Origin: DASQYE01 sp035940775 | GTDB lineage: Bacteria > Acidobacteriota > Blastocatellia > Pyrinomonadales > Pyrinomonadaceae | Assembly (NCBI GenBank): GCA_035940775.1 | Contig: DASZEN010000060.1 | Span: 124,001 to 188,000 of the forward strand | DNA length: 64,000 nt | Reading direction: 5' to 3' | Shown here: one piece after another, positions 53,808 to 60,890 of the stretch | Layout of the letters: the number at the start of each line of letters is the position of its first letter | How positions within the stretch are numbered: the first letter of the stretch is position 1 | The notes under the pieces: generated by a model | Databases searched by the model: none | The model's input: the letters and a program-made list of their open reading frames with translations, nothing else | What the model was told of the DNA's origin: nothing | Position numbers and translations under genes: made by a program

Positions 53808-55091
53808 ATGAAGACGCGCGGACACCTTCTACGCTTCGTCCTGGCAGGCGCGGGGCTCGTTTTCTGCTTTGGCGCGACGTGGAGCGCGGGACGTGCCGGA
53901 CTGGCAAGGCTGCTGGCGAGGTCTGCGCTTGAGACGCATCTCATTGCCCCTGCGGACGAGGCCGTGCGTCTGGGCGACGCCGACCCGGAGGCGCACCTCT
54001 CAAGAGCGCTGGTGCTTTTGGATCAGGGGCGAAACGAAGAAGCGATCAGGGGGCTTGAGCGCGCGGCCCGTTTGCGTCCGCGTGATTACATAATCTGGTA
54101 TCAGCTCGCGCTCGCGCGCGACCGCGCCGATGATGGGACGGGAGCCATCGCCGCCTGCCAGGAGTCGCTGCGGTTCGCCCCCTATTACGGAAGGACTCAC
54201 TGGCTGTTGGGCAATCTTCTTTTCCGTGCGGGCCGCACCGAAGAGGCCCTGGCGGAGCTTCATCGCGCGGCGCAAAGCGACCCCCTTTATCTGCCCAACC
54301 TTTTAGAGTTGGCCTGGGCCTCGTCAGGTCATGACGCGGCGGCTGTCTTGAAAATCGTTGCGCCCGGCGACAGACGTTGGCGGCTTGAGCTGGCGCGCTT
54401 CTTCCTGAAACGCGGAGCGTACGCCGAGGCCGCGATGCTGTACAGCACGGCCGGTCAACTCTCGGACGAAGAACGTCTTTCGCTGACGAAAGAGTTGATC
54501 GCCGCCGCGCAATACGGGGCGGCCTACGAGCTATGGGCTGGGGGGAGCGATCAATCAGGGGCAAACGGCCGGAGCAGCAGCGGCGGCGGCGCTCCCGTTA
54601 CGGACGGAAGTTTCGAGAATCCCATAGACCCGGACGATCAAACCTTCGGCTGGCGCACCGTCAAAGAGAACCCTTCGGTCAGCATCTCTCTCGACGGGCA
54701 AGAGCCGCACGCGGGCGCGCAGAGCCTGCGGCTGGACTTTCACGGCGATTCACAGCCCGCCTCGGCCGCGCTCGTCTCACAACTCGTGACGGTTGAGCCC
54801 GGCACACGTTATCGCCTGACGTACGCGGCGCGCACAAAAGGTATTGTGACGGGCGGGCGGCCACTGATTGCGCTGACGGACGCCGCCGCCCGTAAGGATC
54901 AAAGCGCACTGGCAGAGGACGCCCCGCTCCCGCAGGACAGCGAGGGGTGGCGCGACTATGCCCTGGAATTTACGACGCGCGACAACACACGCGCGATCCT
55001 TATCAATCTCAGGCGACAAGATTGCGGCGCAACAATCTGCCCGATCTTCGGCCAACTCTGGCTTGATAGTTTTACGTTGCGAAAGATTTGA
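53808..55091 (+). CDS. TPR protein with C-terminal carbohydrate-binding-like domain
   Basis: 427 residues. A signal anchor (LRFVLAGAGLVFCFGATW), then about four TPR-like repeats (65-240), a Ser/Gly linker and a beta-sandwich part (about 265-427) with TDGSFENPIDPDD at the start, GAQSLRLDFHG, VEPGTRYRLTYAARTKG, and a terminal FGQLWLDSFTL, as in CBM-like jelly rolls. This could link the EPS machine to its product. It is the last gene of the plus-strand EPS run. Confidence 0.75.
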   Translation: MKTRGHLLRFVLAGAGLVFCFGATWSAGRAGLARLLARSALETHLIAPADEAVRLGDADPEAHLSRALVLLDQGRNEEAIRGLERAARLRPRDYIIWYQLALARDRADDGTGAIAACQESLRFAPYYGRTHWLLGNLLFRAGRTEEALAELHRAAQSDPLYLPNLLELAWASSGHDAAAVLKIVAPGDRRWRLELARFFLKRGAYAEAAMLYSTAGQLSDEERLSLTKELIAAAQYGAAYELWAGGSDQSGANGRSSSGGGAPVTDGSFENPIDPDDQTFGWRTVKENPSVSISLDGQEPHAGAQSLRLDFHGDSQPASAALVSQLVTVEPGTRYRLTYAARTKGIVTGGRPLIALTDAAARKDQSALAEDAPLPQDSEGWRDYALEFTTRDNTRAILINLRRQDCGATICPIFGQLWLDSFTLRKI

Positions 55092-55326
55092 GCGCGCCGC
55101 TCAATGCTCGAACGCAGCCGCGACAAAAGAGAGAGCGGACACAAGGCTCACAAAGGAGAGAACGGATAGGGCCCACGGCCCCCTCGGCGTCCGATAACGC
55201 CTGTGTCATGCGAGCGGCTTTGACTATAAAATCAAACTCAGTGCGTTGAAATTGGACTGCTGAGCCTACGTTCACTCAGCATCCTGTGCTGACGGGTTAA
55301 TTTCTTAGAAGGAGACGATCAATAAG

Positions 55327-55869
55327 ATGATGAATTTCACTGTGGCTAAACCGGATCAGACAGAATACGCCGAATATTACGGCAGATATGTTTCACTCGT
55401 TCCGGGTGTCGATGTTCTTGAAGCTTTGAGCCGACAGTTGGACGACACCCTGGCCTTGCTGGGGCGCATCGATGAATCGCAGGCCGCTTACCGCTATGCG
55501 CCGGAGAAGTGGAGCATCAGGGAACTGGTCGGCCACATGATCGACACCGAGCGAGTCTTTGCTTTCAGGGCGCTCTGTTTCGCGCGCAATGACGCTTCGC
55601 CCCTGCCCGGTTACGACCAGAACCATTACACCAGCAATGCCTCCTTCGACCAGTACCCTTTGGGCGAGCTTGCCGCCGAGTTCGAGCACGTCAGGCGCGC
55701 GACCATACTGATGTTCAAACATCTGGACGAAGAAGCATGGCGGCGCCGGGGCACGGCTAACAATAGCGAAGTGAGCGTGCGGGCGCTCGCCTACATTATC
55801 GCCGGGCACGAGCTGCATCATGGGGAGGTACTGCGCAGCAAGTATCTGCCCCACCTTGAGGCCGCCTGA
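55327..55869 (+). CDS. DinB-family protein
   Basis: 180 residues of the DinB/YfiT four-helix bundle. The metal-binding histidines are seen in LVGHMIDTER and AGHELHHGEVL. Related proteins (e.g. BstA, bacillithiol transferases) bind a divalent metal and may act as thiol transferases. AAGGAGA precedes the start ATGs at 55327/55330. It sits alone between the EPS locus and the convergent nucleotidyltransferase gene. Confidence 0.9.
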   Translation: MMNFTVAKPDQTEYAEYYGRYVSLVPGVDVLEALSRQLDDTLALLGRIDESQAAYRYAPEKWSIRELVGHMIDTERVFAFRALCFARNDASPLPGYDQNHYTSNASFDQYPLGELAAEFEHVRRATILMFKHLDEEAWRRRGTANNSEVSVRALAYIIAGHELHHGEVLRSKYLPHLEAA

Positions 55870-55924
55870 TAAGCCTTTTGTGACGACCGCATACGCTCTT
55901 TAGGCGTTCGTAGGGAGCGCCGTT

Positions 55925-57184
55925 TCAAAATCCTGCGAGTCGAAACCCTGCGAGCCTTTTCAGCTGAGCGGCAGAGTGTTTTTTGATAAGGCGCAACGGG
56001 CGTACGAGGTAGTAAAGAAAGGAGAAGGGGTCGGGCAAATCCAGGGCCGTCCACTCGGCGGGCGTCGGCGGTATCGTGATGTGATAACAGTAGCGCGCGC
56101 CGTCCAGCCTGCGCTCTCTTACCTCGTAGTGAAAGAGGAGCGACCGAGATGGCCCATGCGAAAGCAAATTCTCGGTAAAAAGATTCGCGCGCACCCGACC
56201 GCTCAGGGATTTTATGATCGCGTCGTCGTGCACGTCTCGCCTGACGGCCTCCGGAAGAGGCGCATCGAGCAGGTCATGGGCCAGGAACAAGCCCAGCGAG
56301 AGCATTCGTCTGACTCCGAGCGCGCGCGCTTCCGCGAGAAGTTTTTCCCAGTCCATGCCGGGATGAGCGGCGACCAACTCGGCGACATCGCACAGCCATG
56401 CGAGGCGTTCCCAGAGATGCTTACAGCCGTGCACGCAGAGAACCAGCAGCAGGTCTTCGGGCGCAAGAGCGTTCGTCCAAACGCCTTCGAGCGACCCCTT
56501 CGAGAGACGGCCCCAGAAATGGTCGGAGTCGAGCGACGGGGCAAGGAATGTTTGGGCGAACCCCCAGTGCAGCTCTACGCAAACCCTGCGGCCCGGATGA
56601 GCGAAGAGCTGTTGGCGCTGGGTTTCAAGGTAAGCGGCCTCGCGCGCACAACTCATCGTGTAGGGTGAGCGGTAACCTATGGAGAGCAGCAGCGCGGTCG
56701 CCTTCGGAATATCCCGGCGTCGTAACAGCAGATCCAGATCATCGAACCGGCGAAAGGCCGTGTCTCCGTAAAGCAGCAGCGCGAGGGCTGGCCCCTTGTA
56801 TGGAACGGCGCTGATCCCGTGCTCTTCAAAGAGCCCTGAGATGCTTCGCAACTCTGCGGTCAACAACAGATTTCCGGCGGCGTTGCGATGAAACTGATCG
56901 CTCAGCTTATCCATGAAGGATGCTGGAATGGGCCCGTCGCACGCCGCCTTCAATTGCCAGAAAAGGAAGGGCGTCAATCCATGCCGCGCCGCAGTCCGAA
57001 GCACGTAATCCCAATCCTTTATCTCCGGAATCAAACGCCGAAGCTCGTCGTCACCGTCATCGCAAACTTTCAAACGCCTGCGAGCACAGCAGAGCAGCAA
57101 TGCATTTTCGGAAGGGGTATGCGGCGGCGCACCGTTTCGGGCTTCAATAGCGGCCGTGCCGCTCTCTGTTATTCCAGGCGTCAT
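55925..57184 (-). CDS. NTP_transf_5-type nucleotidyltransferase family protein
   Basis: 419 residues. The polymerase-beta-like nucleotidyltransferase core is seen in VPYKGPALALLLYGD followed by RRFDDLDLLLRRRD (metal-binding Asp149 and Asp151), then helical segments and ELHWGFAQTF, LVLCVHGCKHLWERL. This is the uncharacterised nucleotidyltransferase family often found beside PqqD-like and HprK-like genes, including in lasso peptide clusters of the paeninodin type. It is divergent from the PqqD-like gene across a 372-base gap. It may attach a nucleotide to the peptide or to a partner; not proven. Confidence 0.82.
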   Translation of the reverse strand: MTPGITESGTAAIEARNGAPPHTPSENALLLCCARRRLKVCDDGDDELRRLIPEIKDWDYVLRTAARHGLTPFLFWQLKAACDGPIPASFMDKLSDQFHRNAAGNLLLTAELRSISGLFEEHGISAVPYKGPALALLLYGDTAFRRFDDLDLLLRRRDIPKATALLLSIGYRSPYTMSCAREAAYLETQRQQLFAHPGRRVCVELHWGFAQTFLAPSLDSDHFWGRLSKGSLEGVWTNALAPEDLLLVLCVHGCKHLWERLAWLCDVAELVAAHPGMDWEKLLAEARALGVRRMLSLGLFLAHDLLDAPLPEAVRRDVHDDAIIKSLSGRVRANLFTENLLSHGPSRSLLFHYEVRERRLDGARYCYHITIPPTPAEWTALDLPDPFSFLYYLVRPLRLIKKHSAAQLKRLAGFRLAGF

Positions 57185-57556
57185 TGGCGTAAGGCCACAA
57201 CTTGAGTATGGATCAACACTTCAAAAGCAGGCCGCGCGCGTGTATCCGAGAGAGCCCTCGCACGCGTCCTACAGCAACGCGCTTAAAAGAAGGCCGCGGC
57301 AGCGATTGTATAACAGCGTCCGAGCGCGCGGCGCAATCTGTTTCGGGGCGGAGACCCTACGGCCGAGAGCCGTGTCGTCCGCTCGTATGAAAAGGGTTTC
57401 GCGGCGGGTCGCGGCGACGGCTGGCGGCTTGCGGCAGAGACATCCCCGGCTGATGAAACGAGAGCGCGGCTTCTCTGAGGCTTCAAAGTATTGACGTGAT
57501 GACGCACTAATGCTAGCTTCCTCGCACACATTGCGCTGGTTCGGCTCCAACCCCGT
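57185..57556. other. Divergent promoter region of the RiPP cassette
   Basis: 372 bases between the minus-strand nucleotidyltransferase and the plus-strand PqqD-like gene. A sigma-70-like promoter match faces right at 57491-57519. No ribosome-binding site supports the short ORFs inside it. Confidence 0.55.
57491..57519 (+). promoter_or_regulatory. Sigma-70-like promoter of the PqqD-radical SAM operon
   Basis: TTGACG (57491-57496), a 17-base spacer ending TGC and TAGCTT (57514-57519) give a fair -35 with a weak -10 helped by a TGn extension. Transcription would start near 57526, 31 bases before the PqqD-like ATG. Confidence 0.4.
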
Positions 57557-57856
57557 ATGGACGTACTGGATAAATGCTTCGTCAAAGGCGACGACCTGAT
57601 AACACGCCATATTGCGGGCGAGACGCTGCTTGTGCCCGTCCGTGGACACGCGGGCGATCTCGACTCGATCTACACTTTGAACTCGGTGGGCTCAAGAATC
57701 TGGCAACTGATCGACGGCTCGACGCCGGTCGCCCGTATCATCGACACGATCAATGCAGAGTATGAGGTCGCCGCGCCGGAGGCGACCCGCGACGTGCTCG
57801 CCCTGATGGAATCGCTTCAAGCGGCGGGCCTTATTCGGCGCGCGGACGAAAGCTAA
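57557..57856 (+). CDS. PqqD-family peptide recognition protein (RRE)
   Basis: 99 residues. The winged-helix-like PqqD fold is shown by TLNSVGSRIWQLIDGSTPVARIIDTINAEY, where N-x2-G/A-x2-W/I-L is the signature, and VLALMESLQAAGLI. PqqD proteins bind the leader of a precursor peptide and present it to a radical SAM or other enzyme. It ends 8 bases before the radical SAM gene, as is typical. Residues 1-35 resemble the RRE beta strands. Confidence 0.92.
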   Translation: MDVLDKCFVKGDDLITRHIAGETLLVPVRGHAGDLDSIYTLNSVGSRIWQLIDGSTPVARIIDTINAEYEVAAPEATRDVLALMESLQAAGLIRRADES

Positions 57857-57864
57857 GTACAAAC

Positions 57865-59148
57865 ATGGAAACAGTAAATTACGGAGAGTTCAGCCGGGAG
57901 CTTCACGAGCGACTGCTGACCGACCGTTATCCGTCCGAAGCGACTATCGAAGTCACACGGCGATGCCCCCTCGCGTGCGCCCACTGCTATAACAATCTTC
58001 CGATGAGCGATACGGAGGCGCGGCGCTCCGAGCTTTCCCTGGAGGAGCACCGCCGCCTGCTCGATCAACTGAGCGAGGCGGGTTGCCTATGGCTGCTCTA
58101 CACGGGCGGTGAAATCTTCGCGCGCAGGGACTTTCTGGAAATCTATACCTACGCCAAACGCAAGGGGTTTCTAATCACGCTGTTTACGAACGGCACGCTC
58201 ATCACGCCTGAGATAGCGGACTATCTGGCCGAGTGGCGTCCGTTCGCCATAGAGATCACGCTCTACGGCCGCACGCGCGAGACCTACGAGAAGCTGACCG
58301 GCATTCCGGGCTCGTTCGACCGCTGCATTCGCGGCATCGAGTTGTTGAAGGAGCGCAAGCTCCCGCTGGCGCTCAAGACCGTGGCGGTCACAATCAACCG
58401 CCATGAGATATGGGAGATGAAGCGCTACGCGGAAACTGAGCTTGGCCTCAGTTTCAAATTCGACGCCCTGATGAGCCCGCGCATAGATTGCTCGCAGAGC
58501 CCTCTGGCCGTGCGCCTCACTCCGGAAGAGACGGTCGAGCTGGACTTGCAAGACCCCGTTCGCGTCTCGGAATGGAGGAAGTTCGCGGAAAGGTTCGCTG
58601 GGCCCGTTAATACTTCCGCGCACGCCGAAGAGGTCTATCACTGCGGCGGCGGGCTCAACTCCTTCGCCATCGACCCGCAGGGCCGTATGAGCATTTGCGT
58701 CCTTTCACACTTCGACACTTACGACCTGCGCCGTGGAAGCTTTACCGAAGGCTGGAACGATTTTCTGTTACGGGTGCGGCGAAAAAAGATGACCATGCGG
58801 ACGAAATGCGTCGCGTGCGAGATCAAGGCGATGTGCGGGATGTGCCCGGCCAACGGCGAGCTTGAGAGCGGCCATGCCGAAAAGCCCGTCGATCATCTAT
58901 GCCATGTGGCGCACTTGCGCGCCCGCTCGTTCGAGATTGAAATCCCCCCGCACGGCGTCTGCGAGTACTGCGAGGGCGGAAGCCGCTCTGAGGATGTCCG
59001 CCTCTCGGCCGTCTCGTTACGTGAGCGTAAAGCTTTGAGCGTGACGAGTGCCCAAGCGCAGAGCCGTTATCTTCCCGTTATGAGCACGGCGAGCGCCGCT
59101 TCCGACGGCGCGTGCGGCGGCGGGTGCTCAGCTTGCAGCCCACACTGA
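57865..59148 (+). CDS. Radical SAM/SPASM peptide-modifying enzyme
   Basis: 427 residues. The SAM [4Fe-4S] motif is CPLACAHC (Cys34, Cys38, Cys41), followed by LLYTGGEIFARRDF. The C-terminal SPASM region has the Cys pattern in HCGGGLNSFAIDPQGRMSIC, then CVACEIKAMCGMC and a later HLC, fitting two auxiliary clusters. Such enzymes crosslink or epimerise residues of a ribosomal peptide. The last residues are a separate Cys-rich tail (CGGGCSACSPH). Precursor gene follows 46 bases downstream. Confidence 0.94.
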   Translation: METVNYGEFSRELHERLLTDRYPSEATIEVTRRCPLACAHCYNNLPMSDTEARRSELSLEEHRRLLDQLSEAGCLWLLYTGGEIFARRDFLEIYTYAKRKGFLITLFTNGTLITPEIADYLAEWRPFAIEITLYGRTRETYEKLTGIPGSFDRCIRGIELLKERKLPLALKTVAVTINRHEIWEMKRYAETELGLSFKFDALMSPRIDCSQSPLAVRLTPEETVELDLQDPVRVSEWRKFAERFAGPVNTSAHAEEVYHCGGGLNSFAIDPQGRMSICVLSHFDTYDLRRGSFTEGWNDFLLRVRRKKMTMRTKCVACEIKAMCGMCPANGELESGHAEKPVDHLCHVAHLRARSFEIEIPPHGVCEYCEGGSRSEDVRLSAVSLRERKALSVTSAQAQSRYLPVMSTASAASDGACGGGCSACSPH

Positions 59149-59194
59149 TGGCGCGCGACTCTTTTGCGGATCGAACTCAGAAAAGCAGGAACGG

Positions 59195-59380
59195 ATGATG
59201 AAAGATACCAAAGGAAACGGGAAGCCACCGAAAAAGCCTTACGCGAGGCCGCTTTTGAAGCAGGTCAACCTGAGGCCGGAAGAGGCTGTCCTGGGTAATT
59301 GTAAGGCCGCAGGATTGTCGGGCCCCGTCGGCGTCGGCGCTTGTGCTCCGACAGGTACGTGCAACGTACAGGGCTCTTGA
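59195..59380 (+). CDS. Putative RiPP precursor peptide
   Basis: 61 residues, with GCAGGA 4-7 bases before two ATGs (59195, 59198). The leader is basic and Pro-rich; KPYARPLL holds a YxxPxL motif (Tyr16, Pro19, Leu21) like that used by lasso-peptide leaders to bind the PqqD-like RRE. A conserved-looking hinge LRPEEAVLGNCK follows, then a Gly-rich core with Cys36, Cys50 and Cys56, ending NVQGS with Ser61 as the last residue. Its place after PqqD and radical SAM genes, and before an HprK-like kinase, supports the precursor call. Which residues are modified is unknown. Confidence 0.8.
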   Translation: MMKDTKGNGKPPKKPYARPLLKQVNLRPEEAVLGNCKAAGLSGPVGVGACAPTGTCNVQGS

Positions 59381-59413
59381 ATCTACTGGCAGAGCTTAAC
59401 CGCGCAGGAAGCC

Positions 59414-60337
59414 ATGATCGAAGTCGAAGAAGACGTATCAGCAGCGCGCACGGGCGATTTGAAGAGCGTTTGCCTGAGCATCGCTGGCATTCGTATCGCC
59501 CTTAGCAGCCCTGACGCGGAACTGAATCTCTCGATTGACGGGGCCACAAGGCTTTTCATGGTCGAAGAGGCGCGCAATCCCGATGCGCGTGTCAGCGCGG
59601 CATGGAGCGAGTTGGACGCAACGCCCACGGGCGAGCTGCTTTTTGATTCCGGCGCGCTCTGGCGTTTGTATCGTGACGAGGGCAGCTACCTGTGGCATTT
59701 CAGGACGCCCTCGCTGGGGAATCGTCCCTACAAGACGGCCCGCTTCAAACAGGATTTCACGGACGGGGAGGTGCTGCTTCATCGCCCGTATTTCGCGGAC
59801 GCGCTTTCGGTCTACCCGCTCGAATATCCGCTCGACGAGTTGTTGCTGCTGGGCCTTCTGGCGAGGGGGCGCGGCGTCGAGCTGCACTCGTGCGGCGTGA
59901 GGGACGACTCGGGCGACGGCTATCTATTCGTGGGCCAATCGGGCGCTGGCAAGACTACCATGTCGCGCCTGTGGGAGCGCCGGATCGGCACAGAGATTCC
60001 GAGCGACGACCGCATCGTGCTGCGCATAGTGGACGGCCAATTATGGATGTACGGCACGCCCTGGCATGGCGAGGCGGAGCTGAGCAGCCCCATCAGCACA
60101 CCGCTCAGGCAAATCTTCTTTCTGCGCCACGGCGAGCGCAATGAGCTGTTGGAGCTAAGCGGTGTCGGTGCGGCGGCGCGTCTTTTCGCGTGCAGCTTTC
60201 CGACCTATTACGACGCGGCGGGGCTCGACTTCACGCTGGACTTTTTCGAGCGCGTGACGAGAGCCGTTCCATGCCGCGAGCTGACGTTTATTCCGGATGA
60301 GCGGGTGGTTGACTTCGTACGCCGCCACTCGACCTGA
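59414..60337 (+). CDS. HPr kinase-related protein of the RiPP cassette
   Basis: 307 residues. The C-terminal part has the P-loop VGQSGAGKTTMSRL (about 174-181), an acidic IPSDDRIVLRI and YGTPWHGEAE, as in HprK-related kinases. The N-terminal part (1-150) is a separate beta-rich domain. In the paeninodin lasso cluster, a homologous kinase phosphorylates the precursor's C-terminal Ser; here the precursor also ends in Ser. Phosphorylation of that residue is a testable inference. It follows the precursor by 33 bases. Confidence 0.88.
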   Translation: MIEVEEDVSAARTGDLKSVCLSIAGIRIALSSPDAELNLSIDGATRLFMVEEARNPDARVSAAWSELDATPTGELLFDSGALWRLYRDEGSYLWHFRTPSLGNRPYKTARFKQDFTDGEVLLHRPYFADALSVYPLEYPLDELLLLGLLARGRGVELHSCGVRDDSGDGYLFVGQSGAGKTTMSRLWERRIGTEIPSDDRIVLRIVDGQLWMYGTPWHGEAELSSPISTPLRQIFFLRHGERNELLELSGVGAAARLFACSFPTYYDAAGLDFTLDFFERVTRAVPCRELTFIPDERVVDFVRRHST

Positions 60338-60356
60338 ACGATTCAGTAGCGAAGCC

Positions 60357-60788
60357 ATGTTTCAAGAGGTGAGCAGGGAACTGCTGCGGCTCGGTTACCG
60401 GATACGCTTTCGCCCCCCGGGGCGGAGCATGCAGCCGACGATCAGGGACGGCGAGCCCATCACGGTCGCGCCCGTCGCTTCGCATCAGATCAAACGCGGA
60501 GACATCCTGCTCTACTGCACAGGACGCGGGATGATCGCTCACAGGGTCGTCGCCACGGGGCTTAATGAAGAGACGGGCGCGTATTTCATACTGCGCGGCG
60601 ATTCCTCTCACACGTCGGACGACCCCGTGGCGGCCGGGCGCATACTCGGCAGAGTCGTCTCCGTCGAAAGAGACGGACGCACCATCAGCCTCTCGGGACG
60701 GCGAGCCCTAATCCGTCACAGCGCGAGCCTTTGGGCGACGAAAATAAGAGGCCGTCTCGCTTCGGCGCGAGGGCAGATTTACGGCTGA
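60357..60788 (+). CDS. S24/S26 signal peptidase-like protein (SipW-type)
   Basis: 143 residues. The catalytic serine lies in PPGRSMQPTI (Ser24); MIAHRVVA gives a histidine (His62), and FILRGDSSHTSDDPV is the usual later motif. A Ser-His pair in place of Ser-Lys is the SipW/eukaryotic type. No clear membrane helix is present, so it may work in the cytosol or at the membrane edge. It begins 19 bases after the HprK-like gene and is the likely leader peptidase of the cassette. Confidence 0.85.
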   Translation: MFQEVSRELLRLGYRIRFRPPGRSMQPTIRDGEPITVAPVASHQIKRGDILLYCTGRGMIAHRVVATGLNEETGAYFILRGDSSHTSDDPVAAGRILGRVVSVERDGRTISLSGRRALIRHSASLWATKIRGRLASARGQIYG

Positions 60789-60890
60789 AATTCAGGACTT
60801 CGACGCTGAAAAAATCGCGGATTTGCAAATAGGAGCGATTGAGTAACCGGGGCAATTCGATAGCAGAACGAAGCAAAGGATAGAGGTCTT

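Noticed and set aside
57202..57494. Small ORFs in the gap before the PqqD-like gene as extra precursor peptides
   Set aside because: No ribosome-binding site, no leader motif and Arg-rich shadow composition.
55925..60788. Classification as a lasso peptide cluster
   Set aside because: No asparagine-synthetase-like cyclase and no transglutaminase-like protease gene are present; only the leader motif, kinase and nucleotidyltransferase are shared.
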